From: Micromonospora globbae
GTDB taxonomy: Bacteria > Actinomycetota > Actinomycetes > Mycobacteriales > Micromonosporaceae
Assembly (NCBI RefSeq): GCF_003610785.1
Contig: NZ_RAQQ01000003.1
Span: 310,001 to 374,000 of the forward strand
Length of the DNA: 64,000 nt
Reading direction: 5' to 3'
This document shows positions 10,523-23,090 of this stretch, piece after piece; the stretch's first letter is position 1; each line of letters begins with the position of its first letter. Below the pieces are notes generated by a model. That model did not search any database. It was not told the DNA's origin and saw only the letters and a program-made list of their open reading frames with translations. Both the position numbers and the translations under genes were made by a program.

Positions 10523-10541
10523 CGCAATAGCTCTTGCGCAA
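10523..10541. promoter_or_regulatory. Candidate ArsR operator
   Basis: CGCAA (10523-10527) and TTGCG (10534-10538) form an inverted repeat with a 6-nt spacer, followed by the overlapping palindrome TTGCGCAA (10534-10541). It lies 29 nt before the ArsR start and in the only AT-richer patch of the region. It probably mediates autoregulation of the ArsR-MFS pair. Confidence 0.5.
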
Positions 10542-10569
10542 CTGGTGTTGTCCACGTCAGGATCGGCGC

Positions 10570-11145
10570 ATGGAGAACCGCGACGTACGCCAGGTCACCG
10601 ACTCGCGGGTACTGGCCGCCCTGTCCCACCCCCTGCGCCGCCGCCTGATGGACGTGCTCAAGGTGCACGGCCCCACCACGGTGGGCCTGCTGGCCGAACG
10701 CACCGGGCAGGCACCGGCCAATGTCAGCCACCACCTCAAGGTGCTCGCCGCCGCCGAGCTGGTCGTGGAGGCCCCCGAGCTGGCCCGCGACCGCCGTGAG
10801 CGCTGGTGGCGGCTCGTCAGCCGGGGAGTCCGCTGGTCGAGCGCGGACTTCGACGACGACCCGGCCGCCCGCGCGGTGGCCGACGCGGCCATCTCACTCA
10901 ACCTCGACCGGCAGGTCACGCTGGCCCGCGTCTGGCACGCGGCCGACGAGGCGACCCATGCGGCCTGGGGCGACGGGCCCTTCTCCACCGACCGCTGGCT
11001 GCGCCTCACCCCCGAGGAGCTGGCCGAGCTGGGACGCGAGCTGAACGACCTCCTGACCCGTTGGGGGGACCGCGAGATCCCGGACGACGGGCGGGAGCGG
11101 CATCCCGTCTTCGTGTTCGCCCACGGCGTCCCGGCCCAGCCGTGA
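10570..11145 (+). CDS. ArsR-type winged-helix regulator (HTH_20 group)
   Basis: This 191-residue protein has an N-terminal winged helix: SRVLAALSHPLRRRLMDVL, then LLAERTGQAPANVSHHLKVL (recognition helix, about 43-62) and a wing with RDRRERWWRLV. The C-terminal 100 residues are helical and acidic and have no Cys pair for metal sensing, so a small-molecule effector is more likely than a metal. ATG 10570 (Met-Glu-Asn-Arg) is chosen over a start at 10534 because AGGAT lies 6 nt before it and because the upstream codons would overlap the operator. The stop overlaps the MFS start (GTGA), so the two are translationally coupled. Confidence 0.85.
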   Translation: MENRDVRQVTDSRVLAALSHPLRRRLMDVLKVHGPTTVGLLAERTGQAPANVSHHLKVLAAAELVVEAPELARDRRERWWRLVSRGVRWSSADFDDDPAARAVADAAISLNLDRQVTLARVWHAADEATHAAWGDGPFSTDRWLRLTPEELAELGRELNDLLTRWGDREIPDDGRERHPVFVFAHGVPAQP

Positions 11146-12434
11146 CCGCCCTCTCCGCGACCCGTCCGGGGTCCGTGCCGGCCGGCGGCCTGTTCCGGCA
11201 CCGGGACTTCCGGCTGCTCTGGGCCGGCCAGGCGGTCAGCAGCGTGGGCAGCAACGTCACGGCGGTGGCGCTGCCCCTCGTCGCGGTGGCCGTGCTCGAC
11301 GCGAGCGCCGCGCAGGTCGCGATGCTCACGGCGGCGGCCTGGCTGCCGTGGCTGCTCGTCGGTCTGCCGGCCGGCGCCTGGGTCGACCGGATGCGGCGCC
11401 GCCCCCTCATGATCGCCTGTGACCTCGTCTCGGCGCTGGTCTTCCTCAGCGTGCCGGTCGCGGCCCTGGCCGGGATGCTCACCATCGCGCAGCTGTTCGT
11501 CGTGGCGTTCGCCGCCGGGCTGGCCCGGGTCTTCTTCGAGACCGCCGACCAGGTCTACCTGCCCGTCCTGCTGTCCCCGGCGCAGGTGCCCGAGGGCAAC
11601 GCGAAGCTGCAGGCGACCCAGACGGCGAGCTACGTGGTCGGGCCCGGCCTCGCCGGGCTGATCGCGCAGGCCGTCGGGGCGGTGGCCGCCCTGGTCCTGG
11701 ACGCGCTGACGTTCCTCGCCTCCGCCGCCTGCCTGGCCCGGATCCGCACGGCGGAACCCCGGCCGGCGCGCGCCGCCGGCGGGCGGTCGCTGCGCCGGGA
11801 GATCGCCGAGGGCGTACGGTTCGTCGCCCGCGACCCGTACCTGCGGGTCATGACCGTCTTCGGGGCCGCGAGCAACGTCGGCCTGGTCGGCTACCAGGCC
11901 GTGCTCGTGGTGTTCCTGGTCCGGGAGGTCGGGCTCGCCCCGGGCGCGGTCGGCCTGCTCGTCGCGGCGATGAGCGCCGGGGGAGTCGTGGGCGCGTTGC
12001 TGGCCACCGTGGTCGGTCGCCGCGTCGGCACCGCGCGCGCCATGCTGCTCGGCGCGGCGCTCAGCGGGCCGCCCGCCCTGCTGATCCCGCTGGCCGGCCC
12101 GGGTGCGGCCCTGCTCCTCCCGGCCGCCGGCGGGCTGCTGCTCAGCCTCGGCGTGGCCGTCAACAACGTGTTGAAGGGCACCTTCCGGCAGACGTACCCG
12201 CCGCACCACCTGCTCGGCCGCGTCACGGTGAGCATGCAGCTGCTCAACTACGGCACCATCCCGCTCGCCGCGCTGCTGGCGGGCACGCTGGCGGCCACGT
12301 TCGGCGTGCGCGTCGCCATGCTGGCGATGACCGGCTGGCTGGCGGTCACGCCGCTCATCCTGCTCGGCGGGCCGCTGCGCCGCCGCCGGGACCTGCCCGC
12401 GACGTACCCCGCGGATCCCGTGCCGGCGCCGTGA
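11142..12434 (+). CDS. MFS transporter (drug-efflux type)
   Basis: This 430-residue major facilitator protein has about 12 predicted helices. After the short N-terminus, FRHRDFRLLWAGQAVSSVGS leads into helix 1, and AGAWVDRMRRRPLM (around 82-95) is the conserved loop 2-3 motif A of the MFS_3/enterobactin-exporter-like group. It is probably a proton-driven exporter of a small molecule; the substrate is unknown. The GTG start overlaps the ArsR stop by 4 nt (GTGA), so the regulator and transporter form one operon. A bidirectional hairpin follows. Confidence 0.88.
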   Translation: MTALSATRPGSVPAGGLFRHRDFRLLWAGQAVSSVGSNVTAVALPLVAVAVLDASAAQVAMLTAAAWLPWLLVGLPAGAWVDRMRRRPLMIACDLVSALVFLSVPVAALAGMLTIAQLFVVAFAAGLARVFFETADQVYLPVLLSPAQVPEGNAKLQATQTASYVVGPGLAGLIAQAVGAVAALVLDALTFLASAACLARIRTAEPRPARAAGGRSLRREIAEGVRFVARDPYLRVMTVFGAASNVGLVGYQAVLVVFLVREVGLAPGAVGLLVAAMSAGGVVGALLATVVGRRVGTARAMLLGAALSGPPALLIPLAGPGAALLLPAAGGLLLSLGVAVNNVLKGTFRQTYPPHHLLGRVTVSMQLLNYGTIPLAALLAGTLAATFGVRVAMLAMTGWLAVTPLILLGGPLRRRRDLPATYPADPVPAP

Positions 12435-12438
12435 GACA

Positions 12439-12474
12439 CCGCGGCGGCGGCCGGAGCCCCGACCGCCGCCGCGG
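12439..12474. terminator. Bidirectional terminator hairpin (MFS / cold-shock gene)
   Basis: CCGCGGCGGCGG (12439-12450) pairs perfectly with CCGCCGCCGCGG (12463-12474) around a 12-nt loop. It lies between the convergent MFS and csp genes, 4 nt past the first stop and 8 nt past the second. Confidence 0.7.
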
Positions 12475-12482
12475 GTGGGGAA

Positions 12483-12686
12483 CTACATGGGGCGGACGTT
12501 GTCCGCCTGTGGTCCCTTCTGGCCCTGGGTCACCTCGAACTCGACCTTCTGCCCCTCGCTCAGCTCCCGGTAGCCGCTGGCTTGGATGGCCGAGTAGTGG
12601 ACGAATACGTCCGGGCCGCCGCCGTCCTGCTCGATGAAGCCGAAGCCCTTTTCCGAGTTGAACCACTTAACCGTGCCGGTTGCCAT
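12483..12686 (-). CDS. Cold-shock protein (CspA family)
   Basis: This 67-residue single cold-shock domain binds single-stranded RNA/DNA and melts RNA structure. KGFGFI (RNP1, about 13-18) and VFVHYS (RNP2, about 27-32) are both intact, and the length is the family's usual size. GGGAGAGAC is upstream of the ATG. The leader/promoter region 12687-12800 is intergenic and contains TACTGT as a possible -10 box. A longer open frame runs upstream but does not encode homologous sequence. Confidence 0.95.
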   Translation of the reverse strand: MATGTVKWFNSEKGFGFIEQDGGGPDVFVHYSAIQASGYRELSEGQKVEFEVTQGQKGPQADNVRPM

Positions 12687-12870
12687 GCGTCTCTCCCTGT
12701 TCACAGCGGGTGATCTCCGGCGTCTGGCCGATGATCGCCCTGTACCTCCCCGACAGTAACCGGCCAAACCGTCATCCGCCGGGCGAAGTGCCGCAGGTGA
12801 CCGGGTGAACTCGTCCGGTGACCCGCCGAAACCGGCCCCGCCGCACCGGACCTGCGGCATGCTTGCGCCG

Positions 12871-13554
12871 GTGAGGGATCCCGCGACGGCCGCGCTGGTG
12901 GAGCTGGAACGCGAGATCGGCGCGCCGGGAGGCGGACCGGACCGCCTGCGGCTGGCGCCCACCCCGTTCGTCCCCGAGGTGCGGCTGCACGTCGCGGAGG
13001 ACCCCATCCTGTGGTGGGCGCGGATGGAGGCGCACGCCGGGCGCCGGCTCCCCCCGCCGTACTGGGCGTCGGCGTGGGCCGGCGGGCAGGCGCTCGCCCG
13101 ACACCTCCTCGACCACCCCGACCTGGCCGCCGGACGGCGGGTGCTCGACCTGGCCGCGGGATCGGGGCTCGTGGCGATCGCCGCCGCCCTCGCGGGAGCG
13201 GCGCAGGTGACGGCGAACGACATCGACCCGTACGCCGTCGCCGCCGTGACCGTCAACGCCCGGGTCAACCGGGTGCGGGTCGCCGTCACGGCCGACGACC
13301 TGCTCGACTCCGCACCGGCCGGCACCGACCTGCTCGTCGCCGGGGACGTGCTCTACGACCGGGCGCTGGCCGACCGGATGCTGCCCTTCCTCGCCCGCGC
13401 CGCGGCCGGTGGCGCCGACGTGCTGGTGGGCGACCCGGACCGCGGCCACCTGCCGGCCGGCCGGCTGGCCGTGGTCGCCAGCTACCCGGTGCCCACCACC
13501 GAGCCCACCGTCGGGTCCCCCGTCCGCCGGGTGCAGGTGCTGCGACCCAGGTGA
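12871..13554 (+). CDS. Class I SAM methyltransferase (ETFB-lysine/nicotinamide-type)
   Basis: This is a protein of about 227 residues. [17 protein letters not shown], a signature of the family that includes eukaryotic ETF-beta lysine methyltransferase and related protein methyltransferases, precedes motif [29 protein letters not shown] follows for ribose binding, then [14 protein letters not shown] in the catalytic strand. The target is unknown; ETF-beta or a ribosomal protein are family-based possibilities. The start is uncertain. GTG 12871 has a weak CATGCT -10 box 7 nt before it; ATG at 12859 or 12805 would add 4 or 22 residues. Confidence 0.75.
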   Translation: MRDPATAALVELEREIGAPGGGPDRLRLAPTPFVPEVRLHVAEDPILWWARMEAHAGRRLPPPYWASAWAGGQALARHLLDHPDLAAGRRVLDLAAGSGLVAIAAALAGAAQVTANDIDPYAVAAVTVNARVNRVRVAVTADDLLDSAPAGTDLLVAGDVLYDRALADRMLPFLARAAAGGADVLVGDPDRGHLPAGRLAVVASYPVPTTEPTVGSPVRRVQVLRPR

Positions 13555-13642
13555 GATCAGGGTCCACCCCGAGGTGGAGTCAGGGGGCCGTGGGGGATCA
13601 AACCGGAGGTGCGGGTGGCGCGCCGCCGATAGCGTACGGATC

Positions 13643-14266
13643 ATGGCGGACTGGTTGGCCCAGGTCGGGGAGATGCCCACCACCCTGTTGGTGGGGGTGC
13701 TCGGAGTGGTCATGCTCTTCGACGCCGTACCCCTGCTCGGGGTGCTGGTGCCGGGCGACGTGGCGATCCTCGCCGCCGTGGGGGTGGGCCGGCCCGCGAC
13801 GGGGCTGGCCACCTTCGCTGCCGTGGTCGGCGGCTGCGTCGCCGGCTGGTCGCTGAGCTTCCTGGCCGGCCGCCACTACGGCGAGCGGCTGCGCCGCAGC
13901 CGCCTCGGCGGCTGGATCGGCGAGTCCCGCTGGGCGGCGGCCGAGGCCGTGCTGCACCGCGGTGGCGGCCGGATGATCCTGGTGGCGCCGTTCCTGCCCG
14001 TGTTCAACGCCCTGCTGCCGCTGGCCGCCGGCGGGCTGCGCATGTCGTACCGGCGGTTCGTCGGCTGCGCGGCCCTCGGCGCCGCCGGCTGGGCCGGGCT
14101 CTACCTGGTGCTCGGCACCGCGTCCCGGTCGGTGGCCGGGCTGCTGCCCGGCGAGTCCAGCCCGATGCTGGCCACCATGGCGGTCGGGCTGGTGCTCGCC
14201 GGGATCGTGCTGCTGGGCACCCGCCGCCGGCTGCGCGCGATGACCGACGGCGACACCGCCGCCTGA
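13643..14266 (+). CDS. DedA-family membrane protein
   Basis: This 207-residue integral membrane protein is the second DedA/VTT protein of the window, here without any fused domain. VPLLGVLVPGDVAIL is the conserved re-entrant segment, GRHYGERLRRSRLG the cytoplasmic loop, and GGRMILVAPFLPVFNALLPLAAG corresponds to the family's FGRFxPxxR segment, with PFLPVFN in place of the usual Arg-rich FGRFIPxxR. Family members flip undecaprenyl phosphate or phospholipids and affect membrane potential. TAGCGT at 13630-13635 lies 7 nt before the ATG, so the mRNA is probably leaderless. It is convergent with the MBL gene. Confidence 0.85.
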   Translation: MADWLAQVGEMPTTLLVGVLGVVMLFDAVPLLGVLVPGDVAILAAVGVGRPATGLATFAAVVGGCVAGWSLSFLAGRHYGERLRRSRLGGWIGESRWAAAEAVLHRGGGRMILVAPFLPVFNALLPLAAGGLRMSYRRFVGCAALGAAGWAGLYLVLGTASRSVAGLLPGESSPMLATMAVGLVLAGIVLLGTRRRLRAMTDGDTAA

Positions 14267-14336
14267 GCCCGGGGCGCCACCGGCGGTCGCGGCGGCCGGC
14301 CGGGACGGCCACGCGCCGAGGGCGGCCGGGCGGCGG

Positions 14337-14990
14337 TCACCAGCCGCGGGCCCGCCACTGCGGCAGCGCCGGCCGCTCCGCCCCGAGCGTGCTGTCCTTG
14401 CCGTGGCCCGGGTAGAACCAGGTCTCGTCCGGCAGCCGGTCGAACAGCTTGCGCTCGACGTCGCCGAGGAGCATGGCGAACCGCTCCGGGTCCTTGTCCG
14501 TGTTGCCCACCCCACCGGGGAAGAGGCTGTCGCCGGTGAACAGGTGCGGCGTGCCGGCCGGGTCCCGGTAGAGCAGGGCGATCGAGCCGGGGGTGTGCCC
14601 GCGCAGGTGGATGACCTCGAGCGCGCAGTCGCCGACGGGGACGCTGTCGCCGTCGGTGAGGGTCTCCGCCTCGATCGGCAGGCCGGCGGCGTCGTCGGCG
14701 TGCACGAGCGCCCGCGCGCCGGTCTTGGCCACCACCTCCTCCAGCGCCACCCAGTGGTCCATGTGCTGGTGGGTCGTGACCACGGCGGCGAGGCCCCGGT
14801 CGCCGATCAGCTCCAGCAGGCGGGGCGCCTCGTTGGCCGCGTCGACCAGCACCTGCTCGCCGGTCGCCCGGCAGGTCAGCAGGTAGGCGTTGTTGTCCAT
14901 GGGGCCCACCGAGAGCTTGCTGACGGTGAGCCGGTCGAGCTCGCGCACCGCCGGCGGGCCGCCGGGGGTCACGTCTCCGCTGTAGGTCAT
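14337..14990 (-). CDS. MBL-fold metallo-hydrolase (glyoxalase II-like)
   Basis: This 217-residue protein has the metallo-beta-lactamase-fold metal site. THQHMDH (72-78) supplies the first cluster of ligands, HTPGS with its His supplies another, FTGDSLFPGG supplies the bridging Asp, and FYPGHG supplies the last His. The layout matches hydroxyacylglutathione hydrolase-like enzymes; in a mycothiol-using actinomycete the thiol ester would be of mycothiol (inference). It lies 7 nt downstream of the mycothiol-dependent-type enzyme at 14998, so the two form an operon with a plausible thiol-metabolism theme. Confidence 0.85.
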   Translation of the reverse strand: MTYSGDVTPGGPPAVRELDRLTVSKLSVGPMDNNAYLLTCRATGEQVLVDAANEAPRLLELIGDRGLAAVVTTHQHMDHWVALEEVVAKTGARALVHADDAAGLPIEAETLTDGDSVPVGDCALEVIHLRGHTPGSIALLYRDPAGTPHLFTGDSLFPGGVGNTDKDPERFAMLLGDVERKLFDRLPDETWFYPGHGKDSTLGAERPALPQWRARGW

Positions 14991-14997
14991 CGGGTGT

Positions 14998-15714
14998 CTA
15001 CATCCATTCCGGTGGGTTCGGCAGGGGGCCGTCGGGGGTCACGGTGAGCGGTTCGGCGCCGCCGCGGCCGATGAGCCAGGCGGCGAGGTGCGGTGCGGGA
15101 CCGGCGACGACGGGGGCCTGCGCGCGCTCACCGATCACCAGTTCGTGTCGGGAGCCGTCGAAACGCAGCACCATCGCCGGCACGCCGGGCCGGCCGACCA
15201 GGTCGGTGGCGACCTCGTGCAGCAGCCGGTGTGCGAAGGCGTCCGGCCAGTCCGCCGCGCGGCGTCCGGCCGCCAGGTCCACGTGGTGCACCTCCAGCTC
15301 CCGCAGCCGGCACCAGACCAGCTCGGCGGCGACCTTCGGCCCACCGGGCGTCTCCACCGTCGCGGTCCACGCCGCCGCGGGCATGGCGGCCACCGCCTCG
15401 GCGAACCGGTCGGCCGAGCGGCGCAGGTCGTCGAGGTGCGCGTCCGGCGCCCGGGCGGCGCCCGCCTCGATGTCGGCGGCCCGGACGGCCGGCGACGCGT
15501 ACATGGGCCGGGGCTCGCCGGTGCGGGCGGCGGTGAGCAGGTTGACGAAGCCGTCGGCGTTGCGGGCCAGGTGGGCCAGCACGTGGCCGCGGGTCCAGCC
15601 CGGCAGCAGCGACGCGGCGGCGAGGTCGGCCTCGTCGAAGGCGGCCGCGGTGCGCAGCAGACGCGACGTCGCGTCCTCCACCTCGCCGGTCAGCAGCAGC
15701 GGGTCCGTGGTCAC
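14998..15714 (-). CDS. Maleylpyruvate isomerase-family mycothiol-dependent enzyme (DinB-like)
   Basis: This 238-residue protein has an N-terminal DinB-type four-helix domain with SLLPGWTRGHVLAHLARNA (about 36-54), whose His residues are typical metal ligands of the MDMPI_N family, and LRELEVHHVDL (about 137-147), the third His cluster. The C-terminal 80 residues form the small alpha/beta domain of the family. Members are zinc-dependent mycothiol S-transferases or isomerases. The gene is first in an operon with the MBL hydrolase. TAGGGT at 15726-15721 lies 6 nt before the GTG, so the transcript is probably leaderless. Confidence 0.85.
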   Translation of the reverse strand: MTTDPLLLTGEVEDATSRLLRTAAAFDEADLAAASLLPGWTRGHVLAHLARNADGFVNLLTAARTGEPRPMYASPAVRAADIEAGAARAPDAHLDDLRRSADRFAEAVAAMPAAAWTATVETPGGPKVAAELVWCRLRELEVHHVDLAAGRRAADWPDAFAHRLLHEVATDLVGRPGVPAMVLRFDGSRHELVIGERAQAPVVAGPAPHLAAWLIGRGGAEPLTVTPDGPLPNPPEWM

Positions 15715-15887
15715 GTACCGACCCTAGCGGTACGGCCGCGCGGCGTCGCCGGGGAAATGGGTTTCGGCGCGGCTGCGCGACCCCTACCGTCGGCGGCAAC
15801 GCGGCACCGGACGTCGGGAGGAGGTGGGGCTCATGCCGGTCGAGGCACGCGTGTTCCGCCATCACCTCCGACACCGATGAGGATGCC

Positions 15888-16967
15888 ATGAGAATCGATC
15901 TGACCGCCCTCGGCTGGGACGCCGGGTGGGCGGCCCACGTACGTCGACGCACCGACCACCGCCCGGGCCGGGTGACCCGGGTCGACCGGGGCGTCTGCAC
16001 GGTGCTCTGCGCCGAGGGCCCGGTCCGTGCCAGCACGGGCGGGGCGGTGCTGGCGGCCGCTGCCCGTGACCTCACCAACCTGCCGTGCGCAGGTGACTGG
16101 GTGCTCGTCGGCGCCTGGCCGGACGGGCGGCGCACCGTCGAGGCCGTGCTGCCCCGGCGTACCGCCCTGGTGCGCCGCACGGCGGGCAAGGACGCCAGCG
16201 GGCAGGTGCTCGCCGCCAACCTCGACGCCGCCGCGGTGGTCGAGCCGGTCCACCCGGAGCCGGACACCGGGCGCATCGAGCGCCTGCTGTCGCTCGTCCA
16301 CGAGTCGGGCGCCCAGCCGCTGGTCCTGCTCACCAAGGCCGACCTGGCCGCCGATCCGGGCGCGGTCGCCCGCCAGCTCGCGGCGGTCGCGCCGGGGGTG
16401 CCGGTGCTGCCGGTGAGCGCCGAACGCGGCGCCGGCCTGGCGCCGCTGCGCGCCCACGTCGCGCACGGGCGCACGCTGGGCCTGCTCGGGCCCTCCGGGG
16501 CCGGCAAGTCGAGCCTGGTGAACGCGCTGGCCGGCGCCGTGGTGATGCCCACGCAGGCGATCCGGCGGGTGGACGGCAAGGGCCGGCACACGACCACGTG
16601 GCGGTCGCTGGTGCCGGTGCCGGGCGGCGGCGCCGTGCTCGACACCCCCGGGGTACGGGCGGTGGGGCTGCTCGACGGCTCGGCGGGGCTGGACCGGGCC
16701 TTCGCCGACATCGCCGAGCTGGCCACCGGCTGCCGGTACGCCGACTGCGCCCACGACGGCGAGCCGGCCTGCGCGGTGCGCGAGGCGCTGGAGAACGGCG
16801 AGCTGACCGCCCGGCGCTGGGAGAGCTGGCGCCGCCTGCAGCGGGAGGTGGCCTTCGAGAGCCGCCGGCGGGAGGCGCGGCTGGCCGCCGAGCGGCGGGG
16901 CGGATGGCGCGGCGCCCGGCGGCGCGCGAACCGTCCCGCGCGCCCGCCCTCGCCGGGTGGGCTCTGA
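15888..16967 (+). CDS. rsgA: Ribosome small-subunit-dependent GTPase A
   Basis: This 359-residue circularly permuted GTPase checks maturation of the 30S decoding centre. An N-terminal OB-fold (about 25-90) is followed by the permuted G motifs: TKAD (149-152, G4) comes before the P-loop [10 protein letters not shown] (201-210), then DTPGVR (252-257, G3). The C-terminal zinc site is Cys282, Cys287, His289 and Cys295. The tail is Arg-rich. The ATG start follows a possible -10 box TACCGT about 100 nt upstream. All diagnostic features are seen. Confidence 0.93.
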   Translation: MRIDLTALGWDAGWAAHVRRRTDHRPGRVTRVDRGVCTVLCAEGPVRASTGGAVLAAAARDLTNLPCAGDWVLVGAWPDGRRTVEAVLPRRTALVRRTAGKDASGQVLAANLDAAAVVEPVHPEPDTGRIERLLSLVHESGAQPLVLLTKADLAADPGAVARQLAAVAPGVPVLPVSAERGAGLAPLRAHVAHGRTLGLLGPSGAGKSSLVNALAGAVVMPTQAIRRVDGKGRHTTTWRSLVPVPGGGAVLDTPGVRAVGLLDGSAGLDRAFADIAELATGCRYADCAHDGEPACAVREALENGELTARRWESWRRLQREVAFESRRREARLAAERRGGWRGARRRANRPARPPSPGGL

Positions 16968-17012
16968 CCCGGCCGACCGGGCTGAGCTGGGGGAATGCGC
17001 GGGCGCAGAGAA

Positions 17013-17035
17013 TTGTCGTACCTCGGGGCTAGAGT
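17013..17035 (+). promoter_or_regulatory. RecA-NDp/PafBC-type DNA-damage promoter of uvrA
   Basis: TTGTCGTAC (17013-17021), 8 nt, then TAGAGT (17030-17035). The published LexA-independent consensus is TTGTCRGTG-N8-TAnnnT; this site matches the first six bases, the spacing and the -10 pattern. It predicts a leader of about 90 nt. Confidence 0.7.
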
Positions 17036-17130
17036 TGCCGAGGCGTCATTCCTGCGCCCGCACAACCGCTCGACATCGCCTCCGAGCGGACAGATCCGCC
17101 TCATCTTCTTCACCCGGGAGTACACGGACC

Positions 17131-20070
<2,940 letters not shown>

Positions 20071-20073
<3 letters not shown>

Positions 20074-20128
20074 CCGATCACCGGCGGGGGCATGGTGACC
20101 GATCACCGCGGGCGCTGACCGATCACCG
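20071..20128. repeat. Three copies of TGACCGATCACCG starting at the uvrA stop codon
   Basis: TGACCGATCACCG occurs at 20071, 20096 and 20116. The first TGA is the stop codon of uvrA; the later copies repeat it with its context. The rest of 20129-20306 is intergenic without a recognisable gene. Confidence 0.75.
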
Positions 20129-20306
20129 ACGGGGCAGGCCGCTGCTCGCCGGCGGCCGGCCCGGCGGGGGCTCGGCGTGCCCACGGGGCGGTCACGCGTG
20201 GGGTTCCGGCGCGTACCGGGTGAACCGTCCGGCACAGTGGGGCGTGTGCAGAAGTGTGGCCACGGGGGCCAGGACGGGCCGCGCAGCCGAGAGAGAAGGG
20301 CGAGGC

Positions 20307-20792
20307 ATGAGTGACGATCAGGAGCCGACCGGTCCGACCACGCAGACGCGGCGGGTGCTGCTCGCCGGCGCCGGCGCCGTCGGGGCGGCCGTCGTCCTGG
20401 CCGCCTGTGGCGGGGACGACACGGGCGGCGGCGCCACCGGCCCCACCAGCGGCGGGCCTGCGGTTCCCAGCACCGGGGACGCCGGCGGTGGCGACCGGCA
20501 GGGCGCCCAGTCCCTGGCGACCACCACCGACATCCCGCTGGGCGGCGGCAAGGTCCTCGCCGCGGAGGGCGTCGTGATCACCCAGCCCAGTCCCGGCGAG
20601 TTCAAGGGCTTCGACCCCATCTGCACCCACCAGGGCTGCCCGGTGTCGAACGTCGACGGCGGCACGATCAACTGCACGTGCCACTTCAGCAAGTTCTCGA
20701 TCGAGGACGGCTCGGTGAAGGCCGGCCCGGCGACGAAGCCGCTCCCCGCCAAGCCCGTCAAGGTCGTCGGCGACCAGATCTCGTTCGCCTGA
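20307..20792 (+). CDS. Rieske [2Fe-2S] Tat lipoprotein
   Basis: This 161-residue exported protein has a twin-arginine start (TRRVLLAG, 14-21) and a lipobox LAAC with Cys34, followed by a Gly/Thr-rich linker. The Rieske domain has CTHQGC (Cys106, His108 as ligands, Cys111 for the disulfide) and CTCH (Cys123 and His126 as ligands, Cys125 for the disulfide). It lacks the membrane helix of cytochrome bc1 Rieske proteins, so it is likely a small periplasmic electron carrier or part of an oxidase; its partner is unknown. AGAGAAGGG precedes the ATG. It sits between uvrA and uvrC without an obvious link to repair. Confidence 0.88.
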   Translation: MSDDQEPTGPTTQTRRVLLAGAGAVGAAVVLAACGGDDTGGGATGPTSGGPAVPSTGDAGGGDRQGAQSLATTTDIPLGGGKVLAAEGVVITQPSPGEFKGFDPICTHQGCPVSNVDGGTINCTCHFSKFSIEDGSVKAGPATKPLPAKPVKVVGDQISFA

Positions 20793-20859
20793 CCGGTCGA
20801 TCACGCGGCCCGGACGGCGCCGGCCCGGGTTCGCCCGGGCCGCGCCGGGCCGGGGAAGC

Positions 20860-20880
20860 GTCGGTGCCCCGGACTAGGCT
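20860..20880 (+). promoter_or_regulatory. RecA-NDp/PafBC-type promoter of uvrC, leaderless spacing
   Basis: GTCGGTG (20860-20866), 8 nt, then TAGGCT (20875-20880). This matches the consensus core GTCRGTG-N8-TAnnnT; only the two leading T's are replaced by GC. The -10 box ends 7 nt before the GTG start codon, so the mRNA is probably leaderless. Confidence 0.65.
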
Positions 20881-20887
20881 TGCATCC

Positions 20888-23062
20888 GTGGCTGACCCCT
20901 CGACCTACCGTCCCGCACCCGGCACCATCCCGGAGTCGCCGGGGGTCTACCGCTTCCGCGACGGCACCGGCCGGGTCATCTACGTCGGCAAGGCGAAGAA
21001 CCTGCGCAGCCGCCTCAACTCCTACTTCGGCGACCTCTGGAACCTCCACGAGCGCACCCGCCAGATGGTGACCACCGCCGAGTCGGTCGACTGGATCACC
21101 GTGGGCACCGAGGTCGAGGCGCTCCAGCAGGAGTTCACCTGGATCAAGCAGTACGACCCGAAGTTCAACGTCCGCTACCGCGACGACAAGTCCTACCCCT
21201 ACCTGGCCGTCACCCTCGACGAGGAGTACCCCCGGCTGCAGGTGATGCGCGGCGCGAAGCGCAAGGGGGTGCGCTACTTCGGGCCGTACTCGCACGCCTG
21301 GGCGATCCGCGAGACGCTCGACCTGCTGCTGCGCGTCTTCCCGGCCCGCACCTGCTCCGCCGGGGTGTTCAAGCGGGCCGGCCAGGTCGGGCGGCCCTGC
21401 CTGCTCGGCTACATCGGCAAGTGCTCGGCGCCCTGCGTCGGCAACGTCTCGGCCGAGCGGCACCGGGAGATCGTCGACGGCTTCTGTGACTTCATGGCGG
21501 GGCGCACCGACACGATGGTCCGCAAGCTCGAACGCGAGATGGCCGAGGCCAGCGAGCAGTTGGAGTTCGAGCGGGCCGCGCGGCTGCGCGACGACATCGC
21601 CGCCCTGCGCCGGGCCATGGAGAAGCAGACAGTGGTGCTCGGCGACGGCACCGACGCCGACGTGGTCGCGTTCGCCGACGACCCGCTCGAGGCGGCCGTG
21701 CAGGTCTTCCACGTCCGCGACGGGCGGGTCCGCGGCCAGCGCGGCTGGGTGGTGGAGAAGACGGAGGACCTGACCACCGGCGACCTCGTGCACCACTTCT
21801 GCACCCAGGTCTACGGCGGCGAGCACGGCGAGGCCGACGTGCCCCGCGAACTGCTCGTCCCCGAACTGCCGGCCGACGCCGACGCCCTGGCCGACTGGCT
21901 GTCCGGCCATCGGGGCAGCCGGGTCACCCTGCGGGTGCCGCAGCGCGGCGACAAGCGTGCCCTCATGGAGACCGTGGCGCGCAACGCCAAGGACGCGCTG
22001 ACCCGCCACAAGCTGCGCCGCGCCGGCGACCTCACGACCCGCGGCAAGGCGCTCGACGAGATCGGTGAGGCGCTGGGCATGCGGACGTCGCCGCTGCGCA
22101 TCGAGTGCTTCGACGTCTCGCAGATCCAGGGCACCGACGTGGTGGCCAGCATGGTCGTCTTCGAGGACGGGCTGCCCCGCAAGAGCGAGTACCGGCGGTT
22201 CATCATCCGGGGCGCCACCGACGACCTCTCGGCGATGTCCGAGGTGCTGCGCCGCCGCTTCGCCCGCTATCTCGACGCCCGGGCCGAGACCGGCGAGGCC
22301 GGTGTGGAGTCGGCCGACGACCCGGAGGCCCCGGCCGGCCAGGCGGACGCCGACGAGCCCAGGGTCGGCGCGCTGGTCGACCCGACCACCGGGCGGCCCC
22401 GGAAGTTCGCGTACCCGCCGCAGTTGGTGGTCGTCGACGGCGGGCCGCCGCAGGTGGCGGCCGCCGCGCAGGCGCTCGCCGAGATGGGGATCGACGACGT
22501 CGCGCTCTGCGGGCTCGCCAAGCGGCTGGAGGAGGTCTGGCTGCCCGACGACGAGTTCCCGGTGATCCTGCCGCGCACCTCCGAGGGGCTCTACCTGCTG
22601 CAACGCGTCCGCGACGAGGCGCACCGCTTCGCCATCACCTTCCACCGGCAGCGCCGGTCGAAGCGGATGACGCAGTCGGCGCTCGACACGGTGCCGGGCC
22701 TCGGGAAGGTACGGCGCAAGGCGCTGCTGCGGCACTTCGGGTCGCTGAAGCGGCTCTCGGCGGCCACCGTCGACGAGATCACCGAGGTGCCGGGGGTGGG
22801 GCGGCGCACGGCCGAGGCCGTGCTGGCCGCCCTCAACGGCGGCGCGGGGGCCACCGCACGCGGCGGCGCGGAGGCCACCGCGAACGGCGGCATCGAGCGG
22901 GCCCCGAGCGGCGACGCGGACGCCAGCGCGACCGGCGGTATCGAGCCGGTCCCGAGCGGCGACGCGGACGCCAGCGCGACCGGCGGCGCGGACGCCAGCG
23001 CGACCGGCGGTATCGAGCCGGCCCCGAGCGGCGACGCGGAAGCCGCCGCGCGCGGCGACTGA
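20888..23062 (+). CDS. uvrC: Excinuclease ABC subunit C
   Basis: This 724-residue endonuclease makes both incisions in nucleotide excision repair. An N-terminal GIY-YIG domain starts at GVYRFRDG with [14 protein letters not shown] UvrB-binding UVR motif follows (near 215-245), then the RNase H-like 5'-nuclease domain with [17 protein letters not shown] and VVDGGPPQV, and a tandem helix-hairpin-helix ([26 protein letters not shown]). The last 70 or so residues (from about 655) are a low-complexity tail of repeated [14 protein letters not shown] units not found in normal UvrC. The GTG start is 7 nt after a -10 box. Confidence 0.97.
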   Translation: MADPSTYRPAPGTIPESPGVYRFRDGTGRVIYVGKAKNLRSRLNSYFGDLWNLHERTRQMVTTAESVDWITVGTEVEALQQEFTWIKQYDPKFNVRYRDDKSYPYLAVTLDEEYPRLQVMRGAKRKGVRYFGPYSHAWAIRETLDLLLRVFPARTCSAGVFKRAGQVGRPCLLGYIGKCSAPCVGNVSAERHREIVDGFCDFMAGRTDTMVRKLEREMAEASEQLEFERAARLRDDIAALRRAMEKQTVVLGDGTDADVVAFADDPLEAAVQVFHVRDGRVRGQRGWVVEKTEDLTTGDLVHHFCTQVYGGEHGEADVPRELLVPELPADADALADWLSGHRGSRVTLRVPQRGDKRALMETVARNAKDALTRHKLRRAGDLTTRGKALDEIGEALGMRTSPLRIECFDVSQIQGTDVVASMVVFEDGLPRKSEYRRFIIRGATDDLSAMSEVLRRRFARYLDARAETGEAGVESADDPEAPAGQADADEPRVGALVDPTTGRPRKFAYPPQLVVVDGGPPQVAAAAQALAEMGIDDVALCGLAKRLEEVWLPDDEFPVILPRTSEGLYLLQRVRDEAHRFAITFHRQRRSKRMTQSALDTVPGLGKVRRKALLRHFGSLKRLSAATVDEITEVPGVGRRTAEAVLAALNGGAGATARGGAEATANGGIERAPSGDADASATGGIEPVPSGDADASATGGADASATGGIEPAPSGDAEAAARGD
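22850..23059 (+). repeat. In-frame repeats encoding the UvrC tail
   Basis: Imperfect units built around GCGACCGGCGGTATCGAGCC and GAGCGGCGACGCGGACGCCA recur three to four times. They keep the reading frame and end 3 nt before the stop codon. Confidence 0.7.
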
Positions 23063-23090
23063 CCGTCGGCGCGCGACGACGCCCGCCGGG

